Below are positions 34,225 to 44,106 of a DNA stretch of 45,509 nucleotides, in pieces. The translations under genes were made by a program, and so were the position numbers. Source of the stretch: Pseudomonas sp. GM80 (GTDB lineage Bacteria; Pseudomonadota; Gammaproteobacteria; Pseudomonadales; Pseudomonadaceae); assembly GCF_000282515.1 (NCBI RefSeq), contig NZ_AKJD01000020.1, forward strand, positions 1-45,509, given 5' to 3'. The stretch's first letter is position 1. Every line of letters starts with the position of its first letter. Under the pieces are notes generated by a model that was given only the letters and a program-made list of their open reading frames with translations, did not search any database and was not told the origin of the DNA.

Positions 34225-35088
34225 TCAGGTGAATTCTTCGTGCAGCATCGCGACGAATGCTTCTCGCGCCGGGTGCACGCCGGCGTTTTCATGCCAGTAG
34301 AACAGGTTGTCGATGGCCGTCAGTTCGGGGAATTCAAAACCGACACAGCCGGCGCCTTTGGCGTATTGATCAAACACGCCCTTGGGCACCAGGGCCACAC
34401 CGGCACCCGCGCTGACGCAGCCGACGATCGCCCCGTAACTGGCGAGGCTGACAATCGGCAGCGCCTGGCCCTGGCGCAACAACCAATGCTCCAGCGCCGC
34501 CCGATACGGGCAACCTTGCGGCCACATGAACACGGTTTTGTCCTGCAGATCCTCGATGCTGCGCACCGGCCCGAACGATGTCGAAGCAATCAACAGCAAC
34601 TCCTCGCGGTACATCGGTGTGCGTCGCAACTGCGAACGTTCGACGTCCACCGCAACAATTGCCCCGTCGAGGCGATGGCTGACGGTGTCGTCGAGCAACT
34701 GGCCCCAGCTGCCGGTGGTGAGTTCCAGCGCCACCTGCGGATAGCGTTTGTGAAACTTCGCCAGTAATTTGGGCAAGCGGCCCGTGGCCGACGATTCGAT
34801 AGCGCCGATACGCAATGGCCCCGACGGCTCGGCCGAGGGATCCACCGCGCGTTTTGCCTCAGCGGTCAGCGCCAGAATTTTCTCGGCATAGCTCAGAAAC
34901 GTCTGCCCCGCCGGGCTGATCCGCAGCCCGCGCCCTTCGCGCAAAAACAGCGCCACGCCCAACTCGGCCTCCAGCGCCTTGATGCGCGCGGTGATGTTCG
35001 ACGGCACGCAAAACAGCTTTTCCGCTGCCCGGGCGATGCTGCCGACGTCGGCCACGGCCTTGAACATGCGAATTTGTGCCAGCTCCAT
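34225..35088 (-). CDS. LysR-family transcriptional regulator
   Basis: A 287-residue LysR protein with the N-terminal helix-turn-helix (MELAQIRMFKAVADVGSIAR, then AAEKLFCVPSNITARIKALE) and a C-terminal effector-binding domain. I placed the start at MELAQIRMF, with GAGTG eight bases upstream; an in-frame ATG two codons earlier is possible. It is divergent from an EamA transporter gene over about 100 bases, with an inverted repeat of LysR form at 35130-35142. It probably controls that transporter. Similar pairs occur widely in Pseudomonas. Confidence 0.88.
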   Translation of the reverse strand: MELAQIRMFKAVADVGSIARAAEKLFCVPSNITARIKALEAELGVALFLREGRGLRISPAGQTFLSYAEKILALTAEAKRAVDPSAEPSGPLRIGAIESSATGRLPKLLAKFHKRYPQVALELTTGSWGQLLDDTVSHRLDGAIVAVDVERSQLRRTPMYREELLLIASTSFGPVRSIEDLQDKTVFMWPQGCPYRAALEHWLLRQGQALPIVSLASYGAIVGCVSAGAGVALVPKGVFDQYAKGAGCVGFEFPELTAIDNLFYWHENAGVHPAREAFVAMLHEEFT

Positions 35089-35129
35089 ATTCATCACTCT
35101 GAGTGAACATTCAGCGCAGTATAAGTCAG

Positions 35130-35142
35130 TTGTGGCGAACAA
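35130..35142. promoter_or_regulatory. Candidate LysR operator (T-N11-A)
   Basis: TTGTGGCGAACAA has TTGT/ACAA arms and exactly the T-N11-A spacing favoured by LysR proteins. It lies between the divergent LysR and EamA starts. Confidence 0.48.
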
Positions 35143-35189
35143 TCGGCGACCCGGATACTCGGCGCATTCCTCCTCCTGGTGCGCCGATC

Positions 35190-36083
35190 ATGCCGTCCCC
35201 TTCTCCCTGGAAAATCCTTTTGGCCATGGCTTTCGTCGTCGGTTGCTGGGCGTACTCGCCGACCGGCATTCACATCGGTCTGCAGGCGTACGACCCCGGG
35301 CATCTGGCACTCATGCGATTTCTGCTGGCGTCGTTGTTGATGGCGGTGATTGCCGCGTTCAAGGGCATTCGCTTGCCGCAAGGGCGTGATGTGCCGCTGC
35401 TGTTCGCGCTGGGGTTCTTCGCGGTCAGCCTGCATCACGTGGCCCTGAACATTGGCCAGCAGAGTGTCAGTGCCGGGGCCTCCAGTGTGCTGGCGCAGTC
35501 GAGCCCGTTGTTCAGCACGCTGCTGGCGCGGTTTGTTTTCAGGGATCAGGTCAGTGCCTGGCGCTGGGGTTGCGTGTTACTGGGATTGGTCGGTGTGGTG
35601 ATTGTGGTCAGCGGCGACAAAGGCCTGGGCGCAATCGATGCGCACGGTTTGCTGATCTTGCTCGCGGCGCTGTCGTGGAGCCTGTACTTCGCCCTGCAAA
35701 AACACCATGCCCGGCGCTACGACAGCTTCAGCCTGGCGTGCTACGCGGTGTGGTCAGGCACCTTGCTGCTGCTGATTTACCTGCCGGGGCTGGGCGACAC
35801 CGTGATCAATGCGCCGCTGCGCGTGCAATGGGCGGTGTTGGCCCTGGGGGTTTTTCCCAGTGCGCTGGCGTATCTGGCGTGGGGGTATGTGCTCAAACAT
35901 GTGGATTTGAGTCGGGCGACAATGACGCTCTACCTGATCCCGCCGACGGCGATGGGGATTGCTTCGGTGGGGCTCGGCGAGCGACCGACGTTGATGGTGC
36001 TGGTGGGCTCGGCGGTGGTGTTGGTCAGTGTGCTGGCGTTGAATCTGGAGCGGCGAATCGGGATTACCCGAGCAGCAATCTGA
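35190..36083 (+). CDS. EamA-family (DMT) transporter
   Basis: A 297-residue protein of about ten membrane helices with two EamA domains, beginning MPSPSPWKILLAMAFVVGCW. The second EamA half is recognised by ILLAALSWSLYFALQKHHAR and the closing LIPPTAMGIASVGLGERPT. DMT-superfamily members export metabolites such as amino acids or drugs. The start at 35190 was chosen because upstream codons fall in the regulatory gap; CCTCC-rich sequence upstream is not a good ribosome binding site, so the start is somewhat uncertain. It is divergent from a LysR gene that probably regulates it. Confidence 0.87.
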   Translation: MPSPSPWKILLAMAFVVGCWAYSPTGIHIGLQAYDPGHLALMRFLLASLLMAVIAAFKGIRLPQGRDVPLLFALGFFAVSLHHVALNIGQQSVSAGASSVLAQSSPLFSTLLARFVFRDQVSAWRWGCVLLGLVGVVIVVSGDKGLGAIDAHGLLILLAALSWSLYFALQKHHARRYDSFSLACYAVWSGTLLLLIYLPGLGDTVINAPLRVQWAVLALGVFPSALAYLAWGYVLKHVDLSRATMTLYLIPPTAMGIASVGLGERPTLMVLVGSAVVLVSVLALNLERRIGITRAAI

Positions 36084-36114
36084 TCAGCGTTCGTGGTTGA
36101 GGCCGATGCCGTCA

Positions 36115-36201
36115 TCGCTGGCAAGCCAGCTCCCACAAGGTTGCAGCTAGACATGATTTTTATGTCCACCCTAAAACCTGTGGGAGCTGGCTTGCCAGCG
36201 A
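36115..36201. repeat. REPIN (TCGCTGGCAAGCCAGCTCCC class)
   Basis: Two inverted arms of the class seen at 29359 and 40416, with an AT-rich spacer of about 40 bases. Confidence 0.88.
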
Positions 36202-36243
36202 TGAGGCCCTGAGCGACAACACATTACCGAAAGCAAACCGCGA

Positions 36244-36474
36244 TCAGCGCCGATCATCCGACAATGGCGTCGGCTCATCCGCCGGCGGCACGTCTTCATC
36301 GGCGCCCGGGTCCTTCCAGTCTTCCGGCCGATCGGCATCACTCAAAGGATCGCGTCCCGGACTCATCCCCGGCGGTGCATCGTGATCGGCCAATGTTGGC
36401 TCATCCGTGCCCGGCATCGGCCGGGTTGGGTCGGTCGGCAACACACCACCCTGAAACAGCAAATCGTTAGCCAT
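36244..36474 (-). CDS. Small acidic Asp/Pro-rich protein, 76 residues
   Basis: The product starts MANDLLFQGGVLPTDPTRPM and is rich in Asp, Pro and Glu (PGMSPGRDPLSDADRPEDWK). The leader GAGGTGCGTC before the ATG is nearly the same as that of the small gene at 20520. Together with the products at 20520 and 20739 it suggests a dispersed family of short disordered acidic proteins. It stands alone, just downstream of the GntR gene on the same strand (92 bases away). No function is known to me. Confidence 0.68.
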   Translation of the reverse strand: MANDLLFQGGVLPTDPTRPMPGTDEPTLADHDAPPGMSPGRDPLSDADRPEDWKDPGADEDVPPADEPTPLSDDRR

Positions 36475-36566
36475 GACGCACCTCACCAAGGAGGTCCGGA
36501 ATACCCGGGCCGTACAGCTTGGAATCGACCGGTTGTACACCGTGCTATCGAACAGACCAACGGCGC

Positions 36567-37280
36567 TCAACCCTGCGCGGAAAACCGATCGCGGCTGTTG
36601 GTCAAGTGCAACCACATCGCCGCGCGCGCCGCATCCGGGTCCTGACGCTTGATCGCATTCAGAATCGCCTCGTGTTCCAGATTGGCCAATTGCCCAAGCT
36701 TGCTCAGGTCCGCCGCCCCGCGCTCGACCGCGTTGAGCCGCTGACGAGGAATCATGGCACTGCCCAGGTGCTGCATGATCTCACTGAAGCAGACGTTGCC
36801 GGTCGCTTCGGCAATCAACAGATGAAAACGCCGATCAGCTTCGACGCAGCTGTCGTTGTTCGCCAGCAGGCGCTGATAGTCATCCAGCGCCTGCCGCATC
36901 TGCAGCACCTGCTGCTCGCTGCGCCGTTGCGCCGCCAGCGCTGCCGCTTGCGTCTCCAGGCCTAGGCGCAATTCAAGAATGCTGCGCACCCCCAGCGCCG
37001 TATCGACGTTCAGCCGCAGCCCCTGCTCCGGGGCACGCTCGATCACAAACGTACCAATGCCATGCCGCGTCTCGACCAGCCCCGACGCCTGCAATTTCGA
37101 GATTGCCTCACGCACCACGGTGCGGCTGACCCCGTGTTCCTGAACGATGGTGTTCTCCGATGGCAACTTGTCACCCGGTGACATCTGGCCGAGCAGGATG
37201 CTCTGAGTGAGCTTCTCCACCAGGTCATGGGCGAGGTTGTGCGCACGTTTGCGCGCGGGGGCGTCGAGGTCTTCTTGCAT
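36567..37280 (-). CDS. GntR-family (FadR subfamily) repressor of glucarate genes
   Basis: A 237-residue GntR protein. The N-terminal winged helix-turn-helix (about residues 15-85) includes LVEKLTQSILLGQMSPGDKL and GVSRTVVREAISKLQASGLV, and a C-terminal FCD effector domain follows (about 95-225, LELRLGLETQAAALAAQRRS). FCD regulators bind small organic acids. The gene is divergent from gudP-gudD, and the gap has two perfect matches to the FadR-family operator pattern TnGTnnnACnA. The natural inference is repression of glucarate uptake and dehydration, relieved by glucarate or a product. I set the start at MQEDLDAPARKR; the in-frame stretch upstream lies in the control region. Confidence 0.88.
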   Translation of the reverse strand: MQEDLDAPARKRAHNLAHDLVEKLTQSILLGQMSPGDKLPSENTIVQEHGVSRTVVREAISKLQASGLVETRHGIGTFVIERAPEQGLRLNVDTALGVRSILELRLGLETQAAALAAQRRSEQQVLQMRQALDDYQRLLANNDSCVEADRRFHLLIAEATGNVCFSEIMQHLGSAMIPRQRLNAVERGAADLSKLGQLANLEHEAILNAIKRQDPDAARAAMWLHLTNSRDRFSAQG

Positions 37281-37367
37281 GGTCGGTTCCGGTGATCGGG
37301 GGCTCGTCGATCGTAGCATTGCAAGGATGGCTGGCGAGACTGAATTTAGCGCTAAAACGTAGTCAAC

Positions 37368-37378
37368 TTGTATGACAA
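37368..37378. promoter_or_regulatory. FadR-type operator 1
   Basis: TTGTATGACAA is a symmetrical match to TnGTnnnACnA, the known FadR-subfamily operator pattern. It lies about 90 bases upstream of the GntR start and could mediate autoregulation. Confidence 0.62.
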
Positions 37379-37544
37379 CACTCAAATAGAGCGTGAAACC
37401 TTTCTTAACCCGAAGCCCATACCTTGACTGTAGGCAGAGAAAATTCGCTCCCTTAACAAGGAGAACAACCAACAAACGCTGGCCACAAACACAAAAAAGT
37501 ATAAAAACAGGACCATTCAGAGAAAATTAATCGGGCCAACCCAC

Positions 37545-37555
37545 TTGTAGGACAA
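37545..37555. promoter_or_regulatory. FadR-type operator 2 at the gudP promoter
   Basis: TTGTAGGACAA again matches TnGTnnnACnA. It overlaps the position expected for a -35 element, 18 bases before TATGAT (37569-37574), a likely -10. A third, imperfect copy TTGTATGATGT covers that -10 (37566-37576). Binding here would block the gudP promoter. Confidence 0.6.
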
Positions 37556-37638
37556 AAAATTCAGGTTGTATGATGTCTATCAACAACGCAGCAACCCAGC
37601 CCTACCCCGCATAAAAATAATCAGTGGGAGAAAACCAA

Positions 37639-38985
37639 GTGAAAACCTCCGTCTCCGGGATGAATGAGGGCGTCGATTCGACACTCGCGTCGGCCATCTC
37701 GAAAGTGAAACGCCACGTCCTGCCGCTCTTCGTGATCATGTTCATCGTCAATTACATTGACCGGGTGAACATCGGTTTCGTCCGCACCCACATGGAACAT
37801 GATCTGGGCATCGGTGCTGCCGCCTACGGCTTCGGCGCCGGTCTGTTCTTCATCGGCTACGCGCTGTTCGAAGTACCCTCCAACATGCTCCTGCAGAAAG
37901 TCGGCGCACGCATCTGGCTGACCCGCATCATGCTCACCTGGGGCCTGGTTGCCGCCGGCATGGCGTTCATCCAGAACGAAACCCACTTCTATGTTTTGCG
38001 CTTCCTGCTTGGCGTGGCCGAGGCCGGGTTCTTTCCCGGGGTGATCTACTACTTCACCCGCTGGCTGCCCGGCGCCGAACGCGGCAAGGCAATTGCGATC
38101 TTCCTCAGCGGTTCGGCCGTGGCCTCATTGATCTCCGGCCCGTTGTCCGGCCTGCTCCTGCAAATCAACGGGCTGGGCATGCACGGCTGGCAATGGATGT
38201 ACTTCATCGAGGGGATGTTCTCGGTGTGCCTGTGCGTGTTCGTCTGGTTCTGGCTCGACGCCAAACCTCACGACGCGAAATGGCTGAGCCGTGCCGAACA
38301 GGACGCACTGGTCAACGCCATCGACGACGAACAAAAGGCCCGCGAAGCCGCGACGCCGATCCGTCCATCGATGGGCAAACTGCTCAAGGACCGACAGATC
38401 ATTCTGTTTTGCCTGATCTACTTCTTTATTCAGTTGACCATCTATGCGGCGACTTTCTGGCTGCCAAGCATCATCAAGAAAATGGGTGAGATGAGCGACT
38501 TTCAGGTCGGCCTGTTCAACTCGATCCCCTGGTTGCTGTCGATCATCGGCATGTACGCCTTCGCCTCGTTCTCGGCCAAGTGGAAACACCAGCAGGCGTG
38601 GGTCGCCACCGCGCTGTTGATTGCCGCAGCGGGAATGTTCATGTCGACCACCGGCGGACCGATCTTCGCCTTCGTCGCGATCTGCTTTGCTGCGCTGGGG
38701 TTCAAATCCGCATCGTCGCTGTTCTGGCCGATTCCCCAGGCGTATCTGGATGCCCGCATCGCTGCGGCGGTGATTGCGCTGATCAACTCGGTGGGCAACC
38801 TCGGCGGCTTCGTCGCGCCCACCACGTTCGGCCTGCTCGAAGAACACACCGGTTCGATTCAGGGCGGCCTCTATGGCCTGGCCGCGACCTCGATCATCGC
38901 CGCGATCATTGTCTTCTTCGCGCGCACCACAGCGAAACCTGCTGCTGACATTCCTCTGGCCGATGCCGAGCCAAAGCACGCCTGA
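37639..38985 (+). CDS. gudP: D-glucarate transporter GudP (MFS)
   Basis: A 448-residue MFS permease of the anion:cation symporter group. The segment VKRHVLPLFVIMFIVNYIDR, then VNIGF, is the family signature at the first helix, and GAAAYGFGAGLFFIGYALFE covers helix two. Neighbouring gudD and a GntR regulator make glucarate (or galactarate) the probable substrate. I chose the GTG at 37639 with GGGAG eight bases upstream; an earlier GTG (37624) and a later ATG (37660) are alternatives. The gene is followed by gudD after 40 bases, so they form one operon. Control is likely through the two operators upstream. Confidence 0.9.
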   Translation: MKTSVSGMNEGVDSTLASAISKVKRHVLPLFVIMFIVNYIDRVNIGFVRTHMEHDLGIGAAAYGFGAGLFFIGYALFEVPSNMLLQKVGARIWLTRIMLTWGLVAAGMAFIQNETHFYVLRFLLGVAEAGFFPGVIYYFTRWLPGAERGKAIAIFLSGSAVASLISGPLSGLLLQINGLGMHGWQWMYFIEGMFSVCLCVFVWFWLDAKPHDAKWLSRAEQDALVNAIDDEQKAREAATPIRPSMGKLLKDRQIILFCLIYFFIQLTIYAATFWLPSIIKKMGEMSDFQVGLFNSIPWLLSIIGMYAFASFSAKWKHQQAWVATALLIAAAGMFMSTTGGPIFAFVAICFAALGFKSASSLFWPIPQAYLDARIAAAVIALINSVGNLGGFVAPTTFGLLEEHTGSIQGGLYGLAATSIIAAIIVFFARTTAKPAADIPLADAEPKHA

Positions 38986-38998
38986 CGTCCATTTTTAA

Positions 38999-40369
<1,371 letters not shown>

Positions 40370-40415
40370 ACACTAGCCTGGGTTGAATCAGATTTTGTAT
40401 TTTGACAAATGAACC

Positions 40416-40505
40416 TGTGGGAGCTGGCTTGCCAGCGATAGCGGTGGGTCAGCCGACATCGATGTTGACCGTGCCGGCCCTATCGCTGGCAAGCCAGCTC
40501 CCACA
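40416..40505. repeat. REPIN (TCGCTGGCAAGCCAGCTCCC class)
   Basis: Two inverted arms TGTGGGAGCTGGCTTGCCAG and its complement, with a longer spacer containing GGTCAGCCGAC- and GTTGACC-type inverted bases. It lies between convergent gudD and ampR. Confidence 0.88.
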
Positions 40506-40518
40506 GGGACGATGTGAG

Positions 40519-41391
40519 TCAGACAGAGATCTGCAGCAGCCAGTTTTTGAATGCGAGCATCGCCGCTGTTTCAAGCCGTGACTGCAACCGCGTCAACCAG
40601 TAACTGCCGGTGGTGATTTCAATCGCAAACGGCTGACGAATCGCATCCGCCGCCAGTTGCCGGGCGAACATCAGCGGCGGTGCCAGCGCCACCCCACTGC
40701 CCTGCAACGCCGCTTCCATCATCGCCAGCGACGAGTCGAAGACGATGCTCTGTGGCGGTGCGGCCTGAGCCGCCAACCCGGCGGCGTGAAACCATTCCGG
40801 CCATTCATCAGTTCGATACGAACGTAGCAACGTCTGCTGCAGCAGATCGCCTGGCGTATGCAACTGCCGGGCGATTTCCGGCACGCACAACACTGACAGC
40901 GGCGCATCGAGCAAACGTGTCGCTTCGATACCGTGCCAAGCCCCGGCGCCAAAGCGGATCGCATAATCCAGCCCCTCCGCCGCCACATCCACGCGGTTGT
41001 TATTGGTCGACAGCCGCAGATCTATAAGCGGATGTTTCGCCCGGAAGTCCGCCAGCCTCGGCAACAGCCACCCCACGGCAAATGTGCCCACCGCACCGAC
41101 GGTCAACATCTCACGGTACTGGCCACCGGCGAGGCGTTCGAGAATCTGCGCGATGTGATCAAACGAAGTACTCAACACCGGCAGCAGGGTTTCGCCCTCA
41201 CTGGTCAGCATCAGCCCACGGGGCAGGCGTTTGAACAAAGTGACGTTGAGCTGCACTTCGAGGCTTTTGACCTGATGGCTGACCGCTGCCTGAGTGACAC
41301 ACAGCTCCACCGCCGCGCGGGTAAAGCTCAAATGGCGCGCAGAGGCTTCGAAAGCGCGCAGTGCATTGAGCGGCAATTGAGGTCGAATCAT
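40519..41391 (-). CDS. ampR: AmpR, LysR-family regulator of ampC
   Basis: A 290-residue LysR protein starting MIRPQLPLNALRAFEASARH, then LSFTRAAVELCVTQAAVSHQ, the pattern of AmpR. AmpR senses muropeptides: 1,6-anhydro-MurNAc peptides activate it and UDP-MurNAc-pentapeptide holds it in the repressing state. The gene is divergent from ampC with 160 bases between starts, the classical arrangement. The effector domain (about residues 90-285) has no obvious defect. I chose the ATG at 41391; a TTG four codons earlier is less likely. Confidence 0.9.
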   Translation of the reverse strand: MIRPQLPLNALRAFEASARHLSFTRAAVELCVTQAAVSHQVKSLEVQLNVTLFKRLPRGLMLTSEGETLLPVLSTSFDHIAQILERLAGGQYREMLTVGAVGTFAVGWLLPRLADFRAKHPLIDLRLSTNNNRVDVAAEGLDYAIRFGAGAWHGIEATRLLDAPLSVLCVPEIARQLHTPGDLLQQTLLRSYRTDEWPEWFHAAGLAAQAAPPQSIVFDSSLAMMEAALQGSGVALAPPLMFARQLAADAIRQPFAIEITTGSYWLTRLQSRLETAAMLAFKNWLLQISV

Positions 41392-41422
41392 GCCCAGTCC
41401 CAAATTTTTCTAATGGCTCGTG

Positions 41423-41432
41423 CGAAATTTCG
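41423..41432. promoter_or_regulatory. Palindrome in the ampR-ampC control region
   Basis: CGAAATTTCG is a perfect ten-base palindrome about 30 bases before the ampR start. It is a possible part of the AmpR binding region, but it does not clearly show the T-N11-A form, so the assignment is tentative. Confidence 0.35.
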
Positions 41433-41551
41433 TCGTTTGCCGATCACCGTCGAGCTGACTAAATTAGCCGCGCTGATCAGCCGCCCGACGGGGAAATCGT
41501 CCGCAGTGTAGCGGGATAAAACCATCAACACTCATGGAGAGTGGTTCACTC

Positions 41552-42718
41552 ATGTCATCCATCCACCCGATCAAAGTCATTTCCTGCAGCGCTTTCGGCC
41601 TGCTGTTCGGCGCTGCCTCCTGCATGGCCGCCGCACCTGGCGACGCGCAACTGCAAGCGCTGGTCAACGCCGCCGTCACTCCGATCATGCAGCAACAGGA
41701 CATTCCCGGCCTGACCGTGGCGCTGACCGTCAAGGGTCAGGCGCATTACTTTAACTACGGCGTCGCCGCCAAAGACACCGGGCAAAAGGTCAGTGAAAAC
41801 ACCTTGTTCGAAATCGGTTCGGTGAGCAAAACCTTCACCGCCACCCTCGCCGGTTACGCCCAGGCCACCGGCAAACTGGATCTGTCGAGCAAGGCCAGTC
41901 AGCTTTGGCCGGATTTGAAAGGCAGCGCTTTCGACCACATCAGCGTGCTGCAACTGGGCACCTATAGCGCCGGCGGCTTGCCGCTGCAATTCCCGGAAAG
42001 CGCGGATTCGGCCGACAAGATGCTCGGCTATTTCCAGCGGTGGAAACCGATCTATCCGGCAGGCAGCCATCGCCAGTATTCCAACCCGAGCCTTGGGCTG
42101 TTCGGTTATCTGGCCGCGAAAAGTCTCGGCCAACCATTCGATCAAGCGATGATGCAAACCCTGCTGCCGAAACTCGGTTTGCAGCACACCTACCTCAGCG
42201 TGCCCGCCGCGCAAATGAGCCTGTATGCGCAGGGCTACAACAAGGACGGCAAACCGCTGCGCGTCACACCCGGTGCGCTGGACTCGCAGGCTTACGGGGT
42301 AAAAACCAGCGCCGTGGACATGCTGCGTTACGTACAAGCCAACCTGAGGCCTGAAACACTGGAACCGCTGCTGCAACAAACCATCGCCAACACGCACACC
42401 GGTTACTACAGCGTCGGCGACATGACCCAGGGCCTGGGTTGGGAAATGTATCGCTACCCGATCAGCCTCGACCGTTTGCTCGCCGGCAACTCGACGGAAA
42501 TGGCCATGGAGGCGCACAAGGTGCAGTGGCTGAATCCGCCGCAACCGCAGCCGGAAGACGTATTGATCAACAAGACCGGCTCAACCGGTGGTTTCGGGAC
42601 TTACGTGGCGTTTGTACCGAGCAAGGATGTTGGCATCGTGATCATGGCCAACAAGAACTTCCCGATTCCTGAGCGGGTGAAGATGGCTCATGAAATCCTC
42701 AGCGCTGTGGCTGAATAA
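41552..42718 (+). CDS. ampC: Class C beta-lactamase AmpC
   Basis: A 388-residue precursor of a chromosomal AmpC cephalosporinase. A signal peptide of about 26 residues ends in CMAA. The serine beta-lactamase motifs are SVSK (Ser90, Ser64 in mature numbering), YSN in QYSNPSLGLFG (the class C Tyr-x-Asn) and KTG in NKTGSTGGFG. YSN rather than YAN is also found in Pseudomonas AmpC. The enzyme hydrolyses beta-lactams, mainly cephalosporins, in the periplasm. GGAGAG lies before the chosen ATG; the next ATG upstream has no ribosome binding site. It is divergent from ampR, so inducible control is expected. Confidence 0.95.
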   Translation: MSSIHPIKVISCSAFGLLFGAASCMAAAPGDAQLQALVNAAVTPIMQQQDIPGLTVALTVKGQAHYFNYGVAAKDTGQKVSENTLFEIGSVSKTFTATLAGYAQATGKLDLSSKASQLWPDLKGSAFDHISVLQLGTYSAGGLPLQFPESADSADKMLGYFQRWKPIYPAGSHRQYSNPSLGLFGYLAAKSLGQPFDQAMMQTLLPKLGLQHTYLSVPAAQMSLYAQGYNKDGKPLRVTPGALDSQAYGVKTSAVDMLRYVQANLRPETLEPLLQQTIANTHTGYYSVGDMTQGLGWEMYRYPISLDRLLAGNSTEMAMEAHKVQWLNPPQPQPEDVLINKTGSTGGFGTYVAFVPSKDVGIVIMANKNFPIPERVKMAHEILSAVAE

Positions 42719-42719
42719 A

Positions 42720-42805
42720 GATCAAAAGATCGCAGCCTGCGGCAGCTCCTACATTGACCGAGTGAAAACCCGATTGTGTAGGAGCTGCCGCAGGCTGCGA
42801 TCTTT
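42720..42805. repeat. Pair of REP arms in outward-facing order
   Basis: The arms GATCAAAAGATCGCAGCCTG... and ...CAGGCTGCGATCTTTT of the GCCGCAGGC variant lie with their GTAGGAG ends facing inward. The order is the same as at 27192 and opposite to normal REPINs. It follows the ampC stop codon directly. Confidence 0.82.
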
Positions 42806-42813
42806 TTGCAGAC

Positions 42814-42850
42814 AAAAAAATGGGCGATCTTTCTTGGATCGCCCATTTTT
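42814..42850. terminator. Bidirectional terminator between ampC and DUF4174 gene
   Basis: AAAAAAATGGGCGATC and GATCGCCCATTTTT form a stem of about nine bases with A and T runs outside, serving both convergent genes. Confidence 0.88.
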
Positions 42851-42868
42851 CATTGCTCTTTTACGTGA

Positions 42869-43432
42869 TCAATCATCCGGCATTTCCGGCGGCTTGGTTG
42901 GTTTAGCCGGTTTAGTGGGTTTGGCGTTCTTGGCGCCTTTGGCCGGCTCTGGCTCGGCAGCAACCGGCGCTTGGGCAGCAGCGGCTGCTTCTTTCTCAGC
43001 CATCGGCATGGCGTCGATGGTGTCGAAAATCTTCTTCAAGTCCACCGCCTTCGCTTCATCCCCTGAGGCCGAGAGTTTGGTCTCGCCGTCCTTGCCCACC
43101 AGGAACACTTTCGGGTACGCCCCGGCGCCCAGCTTCAGCGAGCGCAGCAACGCCATGGTGTCTTGCTGGCCCATGTCCTTGCCGTCGAGCTGGCCGGACA
43201 TGTTGAGGATGGTGTAGACCTTGATGTTGCGGTCGGTGACGCCCTTTTTATTCGCGGGGTCTTCCAGCGACTTTTTCAGGCTGACCCACACGGGGTCGAC
43301 GGTGCTTTGCGCGATCACGATCAGCGGTCGGGCGCGGCCCATATCCCCGGCGATGGGCGAATCGTTGTCAGCGGCGAACAAGGGGCCGGCAATCGCCAGC
43401 AAGAGTGTCAGGGTCAATGACCTGATGAGCAT
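42869..43432 (-). CDS. DUF4174-type secreted protein with Lys/Pro tail
   Basis: A 187-residue protein with a signal peptide (MLIRSLTLTLLLAIAGPLFA). The domain at residues about 30-130 (ARPLIVIAQSTVDPVWVSLK, then LGAGAYPKVFLVGKDGETKL) resembles DUF4174, a thioredoxin-like fold without the CxxC pair. A Lys/Pro/Ala-rich tail follows (KGAKNAKPTKPAKPTKPPEM), reminiscent of wall- or nucleic-acid-interacting tails. AAGGAG precedes the chosen ATG. It is transcribed alone. Function unknown. Confidence 0.74.
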   Translation of the reverse strand: MLIRSLTLTLLLAIAGPLFAADNDSPIAGDMGRARPLIVIAQSTVDPVWVSLKKSLEDPANKKGVTDRNIKVYTILNMSGQLDGKDMGQQDTMALLRSLKLGAGAYPKVFLVGKDGETKLSASGDEAKAVDLKKIFDTIDAMPMAEKEAAAAAQAPVAAEPEPAKGAKNAKPTKPAKPTKPPEMPDD

Positions 43433-43625
43433 GCGCATCTCCTTTTGATATCCACGCTCTAATGATTGCGCATCGTGGCGATTGTTCCGGGGCGACCCGG
43501 CAAATATCTTCCGCCTAGTCAGAAGCTTAGGACAGGCGCGACATTGCGCAACATATCCGATGTGATCGCAACGCGGATTTGATTACCTTTTATGACCGCA
43601 TTAGGGTGGACGCTTCGCCAATGAA

Positions 43626-44105
43626 ATGGAGTTCACCCGCGTGCACATCGATTACCTGTGCGACCACCCCGAATTGATCGCAGAACTGGCCACGCTCAAC
43701 TTCAAGGAGTGGGGCGAGTTTCGTCCCGGGCAAACCGTTGAGCACCGCATCGAACATATGCGTGAATCTTGTGGCAAAGGTGCGATCCCCAGTGTGGTGG
43801 TAGCACTGGAAGGCTCACGCTTACTGGGCGGCGCGTTGCTCATCGAAAACGATTTGAAACTGCGCCCGAACCTGACGCCATGGTTGGCTGGGGTTTATGT
43901 GAAAGCTGAAGAGCGCGGTCGCGGGATTGCTTCGCAACTGGTCAAGCGTGTGGTTGAAGAAGCGGCGGCGCTGGGTGTGCCTGAGTTGTATCTGTACACC
44001 GACACGTCGCAGTCGCTGTATGCACGGCTGGGTTGGGAAGTGATTGAAGAACTCGTCTACGACGATTTGCCGATGACCGTCATGAAATACACCCTCCACC
44101 GCTAA
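43626..44105 (+). CDS. GNAT-family N-acetyltransferase
   Basis: A 159-residue single-domain GNAT. The acetyl-CoA-binding segment reads AGVYVKAEERGRGIASQLVK (about residues 88-107) with the R/Q-x-x-G-x-G/A pattern, and the later PELYLYTDTSQSLYARLGW is typical of the family's beta-strand 5 and alpha-4. Its acceptor is unknown. The ribosome binding site is weak, so the start at 43626 (MEFTRVHIDYLCDH) may be off by a few codons. It is a single-gene unit with a long repeat after it. Confidence 0.86.
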   Translation: MEFTRVHIDYLCDHPELIAELATLNFKEWGEFRPGQTVEHRIEHMRESCGKGAIPSVVVALEGSRLLGGALLIENDLKLRPNLTPWLAGVYVKAEERGRGIASQLVKRVVEEAAALGVPELYLYTDTSQSLYARLGWEVIEELVYDDLPMTVMKYTLHR

Positions 44106-44106
44106 C

